A program made the translations under genes and the position numbers. Below are positions 15,811 through 22,997 of a DNA stretch of 36,450 nt, piece by piece; the stretch's first letter is position 1, and each line of letters begins with the position of its first letter. The DNA is from CAYSUS01 sp964434165. Lineage in GTDB: Bacteria; Planctomycetota; Planctomycetia; Pirellulales; Thermoguttaceae. Location: positions 1 through 36,450 of the forward strand of contig CAYSUS010000071.1 in assembly GCA_964434165.1 (NCBI GenBank). Reading direction: 5' to 3'. Under the pieces are notes generated by a model. That model saw only the letters and a list, made by a program, of their open reading frames with translations, did no database searches and was not told the origin of the DNA.

Positions 15811-17690
15811 GGGGCGGCGGCCTCCAACCCGTACACCAGGGGCGTCTCCCTCGGCCCGCGGAGCTCCGGCCGGACGTGCAGGATCTGCCCGATCAGTCCG
15901 ATCAGCTCCTCCTTGGGATACTTCTTGTCGGGCAGGCGCAGGGCGTCGCGGGCGCGGCGGTGGATGCGCGCGCCCGCCTCGGCGTCGGCCCTGGCAGCGT
16001 TGGCCAGGGCCCCGAAGGCCGCCAGCCGGGTCTTGCGGTGCAGGGGGCGGAGGAGCGTGCCCAGGAGGATATCCAGGCAGTCCACGGCCAGGGCCCGGGC
16101 CCGGTCGTCGTCCACGGCGAGCACCCGGTAGGCCAGCATCTGCACGTGGATGTCCGACCCCTCGACCAGGTCGCGCACGGCCTCGGGCACGCTGAGGAAG
16201 GCGTCGAACGACCGCACGAACAAGAGCCGCGCCAGCTTGTTGGTCCTGAGCACCTGCGGATAGGCAAAGATCGAGTAGGCCGGGATCTGCGTGAGCACGT
16301 TGGCCGCGCGGCGGGCGAAGAGGGCGGGGTCGCGGTCGCGGATCGCCTGGTAGGCCTCGCCCAGCGAGTCGGCCGTTTCGATGATCCGATTGCGCTCCCT
16401 GCCGCCGTAGAAGGCGTGCTCGTGGTGGAACCGCGTGGCGTAGCGGCTGGCCATCAGATCGACGAGATCCTCGTCGGCCGCGGCCTGCGCCGCGGCCAGC
16501 AGCTTAGGATAGCCCCGCCACCACCGGGGCGTGATGTGCGGCTTGTACGGACCATGGACCAGGTCCGGGTAGCGGTGGTAGAGCTTGACGGCCAGATCGT
16601 CCTTCAGCTCGTGGACCCGGGCCAGGCCGAACCCGGCCCAGTTCCACTCCCGCGACACGCCGGCCAGCGCGCGCAGGCGCGCGAGGCGCTCGCTCTCGTG
16701 GATCGACTCGTCGGCCAGCAGCTCGGCCACGGCCTCGTTGAACAGGTCGTCCTGGGGGCTCACGCGGATCACGGCGGCCCAGAGGTCCCACCAGCCCTTG
16801 CGCCGGGCGAGCTTGACGAAGGGCTTGGGATTGGTGCCGTACCAGCGGCCGACCACGTCGGCCAGCTTCGCGCGGACGTAGGGCATCGCGTCGCGCCCGC
16901 GCTTCTCCAGCAGCTCCACCAGCGCGCCGCCCAGGTCGAGCCCAAAGCCTTCGGGATGGCGCCGCTCCAGCTCGGTGCAAAGCGCTTCACCGTCGCCGAC
17001 ACGGTCGGCCACGGCCACGACGTCGGCCCTCCACAGCTTGATCGGGATCTGCCGGCGATAGAGCGACCAGTAGAACTCCTCGTCGCGGGCCTCCTGGGCC
17101 ACCGTGGCCAGGCGGGCCCAGAGCTTGCGCTTGTCGTCGCCCCAGAAGCTGCGGCGGAGATGCCGGAGCAGGAAGGGACCGCACGCCGTATCCGTGCGAT
17201 ACAGGGCCAGCGCGGTATCCTCGTCCAGCTCGAACCAGTCGTCGTACTCGTCGAGCACCACCGACCGGGCGGCCGGCCCTGCGGCGGCCTGGTAGGCGGT
17301 GCGCAGGGCGGCGTTCCAGGCCGCGTGGTCGATGCCCCAGCCCGAGCCGGCGAACTTCCAGCGGAGCAGGCGGCGGACCAGGTTGCTGTCGCGGTGCTTG
17401 CGGGCCGCGTCGAGCCAGGCCTCCAGCCGCTCCTGATGGGCCGACCAGCTCACCCGCTTCCACCGGAACCGCTCCTGGGCCCACTCGGAGAAGTGGTTGA
17501 GAATGAAGCCGCGGAAGACGACGCGGTTCCGCTCGTAGAGCAGCGGCCCCCAGAACCAGGTCAGCCCCGGCAGGGCCTCGTCGTGGGCCAGGCCTTCGAG
17601 GTTGTCGCGCAGCCGGCCGTCCTCGGACTGCCCCTGGAGGAGCCGCTCGATCTGCTGCCTCAGCCGCGCCGCCGCCCTGGACTCGGCCAC
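15807..17690 (-). CDS. Helical 627-aa protein, first gene of the retron-like operon
   Basis: I do not recognise a family for this protein. It starts with GTG behind a strong GAGGGAGGA. It is almost entirely alpha-helical and rich in Trp, Arg and Leu (for example ALPGLTWFWGPLLYERNR and RRKGWWDLWAAVIRV). The C-terminal third (about 430-610) reads as HEAT/ARM-like helical pairs (VQMLAYRVLAVDDDRARALAVD, KTRLAAFGALANAARADAEA). It has no signal peptide, membrane segment or obvious nuclease/ATPase motif. It overlaps the SWIM gene by 4 bases, and its own promoter precedes it closely. In context it is a candidate effector or scaffold of the retron-like system; this is inference from synteny. Confidence 0.75.
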   Translation of the reverse strand: MAESRAAARLRQQIERLLQGQSEDGRLRDNLEGLAHDEALPGLTWFWGPLLYERNRVVFRGFILNHFSEWAQERFRWKRVSWSAHQERLEAWLDAARKHRDSNLVRRLLRWKFAGSGWGIDHAAWNAALRTAYQAAAGPAARSVVLDEYDDWFELDEDTALALYRTDTACGPFLLRHLRRSFWGDDKRKLWARLATVAQEARDEEFYWSLYRRQIPIKLWRADVVAVADRVGDGEALCTELERRHPEGFGLDLGGALVELLEKRGRDAMPYVRAKLADVVGRWYGTNPKPFVKLARRKGWWDLWAAVIRVSPQDDLFNEAVAELLADESIHESERLARLRALAGVSREWNWAGFGLARVHELKDDLAVKLYHRYPDLVHGPYKPHITPRWWRGYPKLLAAAQAAADEDLVDLMASRYATRFHHEHAFYGGRERNRIIETADSLGEAYQAIRDRDPALFARRAANVLTQIPAYSIFAYPQVLRTNKLARLLFVRSFDAFLSVPEAVRDLVEGSDIHVQMLAYRVLAVDDDRARALAVDCLDILLGTLLRPLHRKTRLAAFGALANAARADAEAGARIHRRARDALRLPDKKYPKEELIGLIGQILHVRPELRGPRETPLVYGLEAAAP

Positions 17691-17719
17691 CGGGATCCTC
17701 CCTCGTTGATGCCCCGGCG

Positions 17720-17748
17720 AGTAGAACGGCTGCGACGGGGGAAGTCAA
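17720..17748 (-). promoter_or_regulatory. Promoter of the retron-like operon
   Basis: On the minus strand TTGACT (17743-17748) and TCTACT (17720-17725) are spaced exactly 17 bp, matching the -35/-10 consensus at 5 and 4 of 6 positions. The predicted start near 17713 leaves a leader of about 23 nt that carries the GAGGGAGGA ribosome-binding site. Confidence 0.5.
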
Positions 17749-17826
17749 GCACCCCCGGCAGTTGCACTCCGGCAAAGGACGCCGAAGGATCGGCCAGGGC
17801 AAAGGGCGGCTTTCCGGAGGATCGCG

Positions 17827-18066
17827 ATGAGTCAGGATGGCGCGGGCCTGGACCTGACCTGCCTGGTCGGGGCGCTTCGCGGGGCATTGCCCGAAGTCTC
17901 CGCGGAGCAAGCGCGTGCCATCCTGGCGGCCACCCGCCACAGGTGCGCCCACGGCAGGGTCGAGGAGCCGATCGATCTGGCCACTTCGGCATTTGCGGCC
18001 GGCCGGAATGGCCGAGGCGCATCGCGCCCGACTGCGCCGGAAGGCGGCGCCGACTTTTGCGGCCGC
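17827..18066 (+). CDS. Possible small gene, divergent from the retron-like operon
   Basis: An ATG with GGAGG six bases upstream opens a frame (MSQDGAGLDLTCLVGALRG...SAEQARAILAATRHR) that reads plausibly for 55-60 codons. It then becomes antisense to the cytochrome gene and continues without a stop to 19182, which is not credible. The coding character seems to shift frame near 18000 (to MAEAHRARLRRKAA...). I read a short, possibly frameshifted or decayed gene of unknown function. The end given is only where the overlap with the convergent gene begins. Confidence 0.2.
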
Positions 18067-19995
18067 TCACAGCGACAGAACGAATTCCACCAGGTCGTTG
18101 AGCTGCTGCTCGTTGAGCTTCTCCAACTCGCCGTGCTTGGCCCCGTGCTTGCCCTCGGTGAGGAGCTGCTTGATGGTGGTGTAGCGCCCGTCGTGCAGGT
18201 ACGGGGCGGTGCGCCAGCACTCGATCAAGGTGGGCGTGTCGAAGTCGTCGCGGCGGTCGTACTCGCCGCGGGAGCCCATGTCGTGCATCTTCAGGTCGGT
18301 GTACAGCGGCTCGGGATGGCACTGGGCGCAGCCGATCTTCTCGTCGAAGAAGATCTTCTTGCCCCGCTCGGCCGACTCGCTGAGCTTGCCGTGGACCAGG
18401 TGCGGGCTGGGCACCGGCTGGAGGCTCTTGAGGTACTCGTCGATGGCCACGGCGTCCTCATCCGGGCGCACGGCGAACTGGATGTGGCGGATACCGGCGC
18501 GAACCGCCGCCTCGCCGCCGCCGCGCACGCCGCTGGCCATGGCCGGCGGCGTCTTGTGGGCCAGGAGCATGCTCTTGTTGTTCTTGGGGTTGCCCATCCC
18601 GTCGTTCATCAGGTCCCAGTTGAGGCCGTCCACGCGGGCGTCCGGGTGGCAGCTCTCGCAGCTCTGCCAGTGCTGGAAGCAGAGGGCCGCGTCGGTGAAG
18701 TTGATCTGGCCCTGCCGGACCGTGGTCCACTTGGGCTCCGGACCCAGCGGGATCCGATCGAGCAGCCGCTCGGGCTTCTCGCCGAGGTCAACCACGCTCA
18801 AGAGGTCACTGAAATAGACGCACACGTAGGCCTTGCCGTCCAGGACGACCAGGTTGCGCGGCCCGCGGATCTTGGCGCTCTCTTCCGTCTCGACGTACGG
18901 CCCGGCGCCGCCCAGCCGGATCCGCCGCTTCATGCCCACCAGAAAGGCCAGGTCGTTGGGCACGTCCGACTGCACCACCGAGGCCGAGGCCCCCGCGTCG
19001 CTGTACGACGCCCCGCCTTCCGGGCGCTCCACCGGGATCTTGGCCAGCTTGTCGAACATGGCCGGGGCGTCGATCACGCACAACTCGTGCGTGCTGAAGT
19101 GCGAGACGCAGATGTACTTGCCGTCGTCCGTGCAGGCAACGCCCCAGGGCACCGCCGCCCCGAGGTCGATGTCGTCCAATAGCACGGTGTTGATGAGCTT
19201 CTTCTCCGCCACGTCGATGATCGAAAGCGCGTTGGTATTCATCCATCCGCGCTCCAGTTGCGTGGTGGGCATCTGGTAGCGGGCGAGGATGTGGGCCACG
19301 TACGCGTACTTGCCGCACGGCGAGACGCAGATCCCGCGGAGGCTCGAGCTGCCGTTGAGCAGGCGGATCTTGCTCGCCTTGTTCGACGCCGTGTCGACGA
19401 CCGTCACGTCGGCGGCCACGTCGTACGAGTCGGCCGGGTCGTTCGGCAGCAGGTTCGCCGCGAACAGCGTCTTGCCGTCCGCGGTGATCGCCGCGGCCAC
19501 GGGCTCCCGCGTGGCGGGAATCCGCGCGATCTGCTTGCCGGCCTTCAGGTCGATGGCCGAGATGTCGTTGTTGAATCGGTTGCAGACGTAGAGCTTCGCC
19601 CCGTCGGGCGTAATCGTCGGGGCGCACGCCCAGTGACCGGCCGGGATCTGTCGGGCGATCTTGCCGCCCGGAAGCTCCAGCTCGCACACCACGCCCTCGG
19701 GCTTGGCGCAAGTGACGAACAGCTTCTTGCCTTCAGGGCACAGACACAACCCCGTCGGCTCGGCCGGCAAAGCGAACGAGGCCGTCACCTTCCTGCCCGC
19801 CACGTCCACGACGGCTACCTGCCGGGCATCGATGCAGAGCACGTAGAGGGTCTTCCCGTCCTTGGCTGCCACCACGTCGCTGGGGCCCAGGTAGTTCGGT
19901 TCGGCCTGGACGCAGGCCCAAGGCGCCATGGCGACGCACGCGGCCGCAGCGCAGATCGCTTTCCGTACGAAGCTCATGCGGGGACTCCGATTCAT
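18067..19995 (-). CDS. Exported YVTN-propeller c-type cytochrome (MauG/CcpA-like C-terminus)
   Basis: A 642-aa protein with a signal peptide (KAICAAAACVAMAPWACVQA). Residues about 35-430 form a YVTN-type beta-propeller with repeats such as YLGPSDVVAAKDGKTLYVLC and TITPDGAKLYVCN. The C-terminal part binds two c-type hemes, C446-x-x-C449-H450 (CESCH) and C556-x-x-C559-H560 (CAQCH), in a di-heme peroxidase/MauG-like arrangement (TPTLIECWRTAPYLHDGR). It probably acts in the periplasm in electron transfer or oxidation; the substrate is unknown. The ATG at 19995 has GAGGAG 8 bases upstream; an internal ATG at 19977 is an alternative. A promoter with an overlapping inverted repeat lies about 125 bp upstream. 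Confidence 0.88.
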   Translation of the reverse strand: MNRSPRMSFVRKAICAAAACVAMAPWACVQAEPNYLGPSDVVAAKDGKTLYVLCIDARQVAVVDVAGRKVTASFALPAEPTGLCLCPEGKKLFVTCAKPEGVVCELELPGGKIARQIPAGHWACAPTITPDGAKLYVCNRFNNDISAIDLKAGKQIARIPATREPVAAAITADGKTLFAANLLPNDPADSYDVAADVTVVDTASNKASKIRLLNGSSSLRGICVSPCGKYAYVAHILARYQMPTTQLERGWMNTNALSIIDVAEKKLINTVLLDDIDLGAAVPWGVACTDDGKYICVSHFSTHELCVIDAPAMFDKLAKIPVERPEGGASYSDAGASASVVQSDVPNDLAFLVGMKRRIRLGGAGPYVETEESAKIRGPRNLVVLDGKAYVCVYFSDLLSVVDLGEKPERLLDRIPLGPEPKWTTVRQGQINFTDAALCFQHWQSCESCHPDARVDGLNWDLMNDGMGNPKNNKSMLLAHKTPPAMASGVRGGGEAAVRAGIRHIQFAVRPDEDAVAIDEYLKSLQPVPSPHLVHGKLSESAERGKKIFFDEKIGCAQCHPEPLYTDLKMHDMGSRGEYDRRDDFDTPTLIECWRTAPYLHDGRYTTIKQLLTEGKHGAKHGELEKLNEQQLNDLVEFVLSL

Positions 19996-20119
19996 GGGGT
20001 GACTCCTCGGACAAGACGCGGGTGGGGCGACCCGGCGACCTCTTCAGGCGGACTGGCGCCGGGTGGCGGAGCAGGCGGGCGGGCAAACTGTCGCACGGCG
20101 CGACACCGCTTGTCACCTC

Positions 20120-20148
20120 ACTATAACCGGGCGGTTATCCGTTCTCAA
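20120..20148 (-). promoter_or_regulatory. Promoter of the YVTN/cytochrome gene
   Basis: On the minus strand TTGAGA (20143-20148) and TATAGT (20120-20125) are spaced exactly 17 bp, each matching the consensus at 5 of 6 positions. This is the best sigma-70-like promoter in the window. Transcription would begin near 20113, giving a leader of about 118 nt. Confidence 0.55.
20123..20138. promoter_or_regulatory. Operator-like inverted repeat in the promoter
   Basis: ATAACCG (20123-20129) and CGGTTAT (20132-20138) form a perfect 7-bp inverted repeat with a 2-base centre. It covers the -10 edge and most of the spacer of the cytochrome promoter, where a bound dimeric repressor would block RNA polymerase. 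Confidence 0.45.
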
Positions 20149-20354
20149 CGCGCAGAATAGTCAGGCAATCCCCGCCTCTACTCCATGCGAGGGGGTTGCC
20201 GGGAGGGCCGCCGCACATCTACCGCGGCCGTGTGGCTCGCCCTGACCCGGGAGGATATCATGCCGTGCACCCGCTTTCGCGGAGGCGACTTGTCGAGCCG
20301 TGCCCCGGAGGCGCGGAGTCGGTCACACCTCACCCCTAAGCGAGAACAGGGGGA

Positions 20355-20477
20355 CAGGTAGGTGTAGGCGGCGCGCGTATCGCCGGGGCTGCCCCCGTCA
20401 TCGTCCTTGATCGCGGTCAGGCGGTTGAGGTTGTCGTCCGCGCTATTGGCCGAACCGTAGGCTTCGTGCTGACCCAT
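20355..20477 (-). pseudogene. Fragment of an RHS-repeat protein
   Basis: The minus-strand frame reads EAYGSANSADDNLNRLTAIK and, after an acidic spacer, RAAYTYL. DNLNRLT and AAYTYL are hallmarks of RHS/YD repeats, which come from very long surface or toxin-delivery proteins. Nothing RHS-like flanks it, and the downstream residues lose the pattern. It is an isolated remnant, directly beyond the stop of the winged-helix fragment. Confidence 0.45.
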
Positions 20478-20624
20478 CTACGCGAGGTTGGCGGCTCGAA
20501 TCAGGCGTTCCATCGCGCCGAGATGCGCCTTGAGCGCCTCGCGCCCGCGCGGCGTCAGCTCGTACCAGGTCATCGGTTTTCGGTTGACGAACTCCTTGCT
20601 GGCGGGGACGGACTCGCCGACGGG
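20478..20624 (-). pseudogene. C-terminal fragment of a winged-helix regulator
   Basis: The minus-strand frame encodes 48 residues including EFVNRKPMTWYELTPRGREA and ends ERLIRAANLA followed by TAG (20480-20478). The RKPxTWYxLTPxGREAL pattern is the wing and final helix of HTH_34/PadR-like regulators. The N-terminal half is missing, and the fragment begins at the base after the stop codon of the AroE-like gene. It is a truncated gene joined to foreign sequence. Confidence 0.6.
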
Positions 20625-21473
20625 CTACAGTTCGAGGTACTCCTCGACGGCCTCGCGGAGGACCTCGGCATTGGGCTCCACGCCCGTCCACAGTTGGAAG
20701 TTGATCGCCGCCTGAGTCAGGAAGACCTCCAGGCCGTCGATTGTGCTGCAGCCGTGTGCATCGGCCTGGGCAAGCAGCCAGCTATCCGGGGGATTGAACG
20801 CCGAGTCCACCACCAGAGCGTGTTCGGATAGCGAAGCGACGTTGATCGGCACCGGGGCCTCGGGCTCGCCCTGGCCGATGGTGGTAGCGTGGATCAGGAC
20901 GTCGGTCTCCCCGGGGATCGCGTACTCGCCGTGCCAGACGACGAGGGCCGCGGACACCTCGAGGTGGTCCTTCAGCAGCCCGGCCAGCGATCGTCCGGCT
21001 TCCTCGTTGCGGCTGACCACCGTGAGCTGTTCTGCGCCGGCCAGCGCCAGTTCGATGCCGATCGAGCGGGCGAGCTGGCCCGCCCCCAACAGCACGAACC
21101 GCTTCTCGGTGGGATCGAGCCGGCGGCGAGCGCACTGGAGCAGCGCCTTGCCCTCGGTGTTCTCCCCGACCAGTTCCCCAGCTTCGCGCACAATGCAGTT
21201 GACCACGCCCGCCATTTCGGCGACGGGGCTCAGTCGCGCCAGATGCCGGACCACCGCCTGCTTGTGGGGCTCGGCGCAGTTGCCCCCGGCGAAGCCCATC
21301 GCCTGCATGCCGCAAACCGCGTCCCCGAGTGCCTCGGGAATCACCTCCACGGAAAGATAGCGCCACTCCAGCCCGTGATGCGCAAAGGCCTTCTCCATCA
21401 TGTACTGGGTGGGGTTGCCGGCGACCGGGCATCCGAGCAGGGCCAAGATGGGCTGGAGAGAGACGTCGGTCAC
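20625..21473 (-). CDS. Shikimate dehydrogenase-like protein with altered active site
   Basis: A 282-aa AroE-family NAD(P)-dependent dehydrogenase fold starting at GTG. The N-terminal domain keeps the catalytic lysine K71 in GGNCAEPHKQAV (family GxNVTxPxK). The NAD(P)-binding GAGQLARSIGIELALAGA and the C-terminal DGLEVFLTQAAINFQLWTG are typical. Two sites differ from canonical AroE. The substrate-binding SxSPxxHN segment reads NPTQYMMEKAF, and the catalytic Asp of the NTD motif is Glu (GENTEG, E107). It may therefore act on a related compound, or be a paralogue beside a true AroE elsewhere. Its 3' end abuts gene fragments, so the local sequence has been rearranged. Confidence 0.8.
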   Translation of the reverse strand: MTDVSLQPILALLGCPVAGNPTQYMMEKAFAHHGLEWRYLSVEVIPEALGDAVCGMQAMGFAGGNCAEPHKQAVVRHLARLSPVAEMAGVVNCIVREAGELVGENTEGKALLQCARRRLDPTEKRFVLLGAGQLARSIGIELALAGAEQLTVVSRNEEAGRSLAGLLKDHLEVSAALVVWHGEYAIPGETDVLIHATTIGQGEPEAPVPINVASLSEHALVVDSAFNPPDSWLLAQADAHGCSTIDGLEVFLTQAAINFQLWTGVEPNAEVLREAVEEYLEL

Positions 21474-21805
21474 GGACGGGCAGCTCCCGCATCAACGATC
21501 GACAAGCAGCGCAAGGCCGTCGCCCGGGCTCGGGCCCACACCGAGCGGCCGGGCTTAGCCTCTGGTAGCCCCCGCCCCCGACCGCAGGAAAGATGCCATT
21601 ATTGTCCGGAGCCTGCCCGACCGCAACGATCCCCTTAGGCAGGGGGCGGGGCGGAGGGGGAACGGGTCGGAAGTCGGAAGGAAGGAGTCAGGGGACAGGA
21701 TTCAGCCGCAAGTTACGCAGTACGCGAGTACATAGTGCGGAAGTACAAGGTGCAACCGCGCGTCACCGCTCATCACTCACCACGTACCGATCGCCACTCC
21801 CCGCG
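21474..21805. repeat. Intergenic repeat region before the membrane protein gene
   Basis: A 332-bp gap with reused short words: GGAGTCAGGGGACAGGATTC, ACGCAGTACG (21715-21724), CGGAAGTAC (21738-21746) and CATCACTCACCACG just before the ATG. The same words in the same order occur before 26922, again directly ahead of an ATGCC start. I see no small gene in it. Confidence 0.45.
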
Positions 21806-22641
21806 ATGCCCCACCGCGGCCTGCTGATCCTGATGCTCGTAGCGGCGACGCTCGCTGTGAACGCGGCCGTGTTGACCGGTTTGCCCTCGGACGCGTTCCC
21901 AGGGTTTGCGCTCCGCCTGGCACTCGCCACGAGCCAGGTCGGACTGCTGGCGATATGGACCGGGGTATCGCGACGGGGCATGCCCTGGCGGCTGATACTC
22001 CTTGTGGCGGGCATATGNNNNNNNNNNGGGCCTGGAGCGCGTGCTCCGAACTGCAGTACGACTTCGCCTATCCGCTCGGCTGCTCGCCCCGGCCGGCGCT
22101 CGCTGTCGTGCTCATCTGTCAGGCAGGGATTGTCGTGGCGATCCTCTTGGCGATGCGCTGGTGTGGGGTGCATCTGACGCGTGCCTTCGAGGACCGGGGC
22201 CGGTGCGGAGCCAATGCCGACGCGCGGTTGGGCCAGTTCTCGGTGGGCAGCATTCTGTCGTGGATGACGGCGGGGGCCGTCCTGCTGGGGCTGGCAAGGA
22301 CACTCGCGCTTTGCGGACCGCGCATCTCAGGCAGGGATGGAAGCATCGAGCTCGCCGCGGTTCTTGGGGCAGTCAGCGGATTGGTCGCGCCTGCGGCCGT
22401 CTGGGCGACGCTGGGGCGCCGGCAGCGTGTCACCCGTTCGGTGGCGCTGGCTGCCATGGTCTGGGTGGGCGCGATGGCGTGGTCCGATCAAGCCGCTGCC
22501 CATAGCCCCGCACCGCCTGCCCCGATCTGCCTGAGCGTCGTGAGCCTGCATGCCGCCCTGCTGGTTGCCTCGCTGCTCGTCTTCCGCGTGGTGGGATACC
22601 GTTTGGAGAGGCGGGCGCGGCCGGGGCGAGACGGCGAGTGA
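21806..22641 (+). CDS. Polytopic membrane protein, interrupted by an assembly gap
   Basis: From the ATG at 21806 the product opens with hydrophobic helices (RGLLILMLVAATLAVNAAVL; FALRLALATSQVGLLAIW; RLILLVAGI) and runs into 10 N at 22018-22027. Coding resumes in another frame (AWSACSELQYDF...), with about five more membrane helices (ALAVVLICQAGIVVAILLA, SWMTAGAVLLGLARTLAL, ELAAVLGAVSGLVAPAAVW and others), and ends at TGA 22641. The frame change is explained if the N run is a gap of unknown size. I do not recognise a family. Function unknown; cytoplasmic membrane location is clear. Confidence 0.6.
22018..22027. other. Assembly gap (10 N)
   Basis: Ten undetermined bases inside a membrane-protein gene. 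The two coding halves are in different frames, so the true gap is probably not 10 bp or the join is imperfect. Confidence 0.95.
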
Positions 22642-22997
22642 CCATTCGACCGCCCGACGCGCGCTGGAAGCTTGGGCCGGCCCTACCAGCGGCATAATCC
22701 TCATTGAAAGGGTGCCGATTTTGCCGGCCAAGCCCATTCGGTTTGCGCTCTCACAATTCCCTATCCCCTCAAGTAGAAGTTTGTCGATTCAGCGGATGCG
22801 GCAATCCAGCGAAAGTGCGCAATCTCCAAGGCCAGAGGCACCCCCGGGCTTCCCTTCTCGATCTCTCCCGCTTCTGTTACGCTCGGAGATTCGGTTTTTG
22901 ACGGTTGGGCCGGACTTTGAGGTTCGCGAATTCGAACGCCTTGGGGTGTTTTGGGAAGGATAATTGAAATGGGGCCCTGCCGAGGGAGCGACGCAAC
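22642..22997. other. Intergenic region before glgA
   Basis: A 356-bp gap, lower in GC than its neighbours in its second half. It carries TCATTGAAAGGGTGCCG at 22701-22717, nearly repeated after the galT gene. A TTGACG (22898-22903) and a GATAAT (22959-22964) are present but not at promoter spacing from each other. No gene or other structure is convincing. Confidence 0.35.

Noticed and set aside
15786..18101. 771-aa plus-strand open frame over the retron-like operon
   Set aside because: It is antisense to the 627-aa gene and has low-complexity, Val/Gly/Leu-rich composition without domain motifs.
17827..19182. 451-aa plus-strand frame as a full gene
   Set aside because: Beyond about 18067 it is antisense to the cytochrome gene with its two CxxCH motifs. 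Only the first 55-60 codons could be real.
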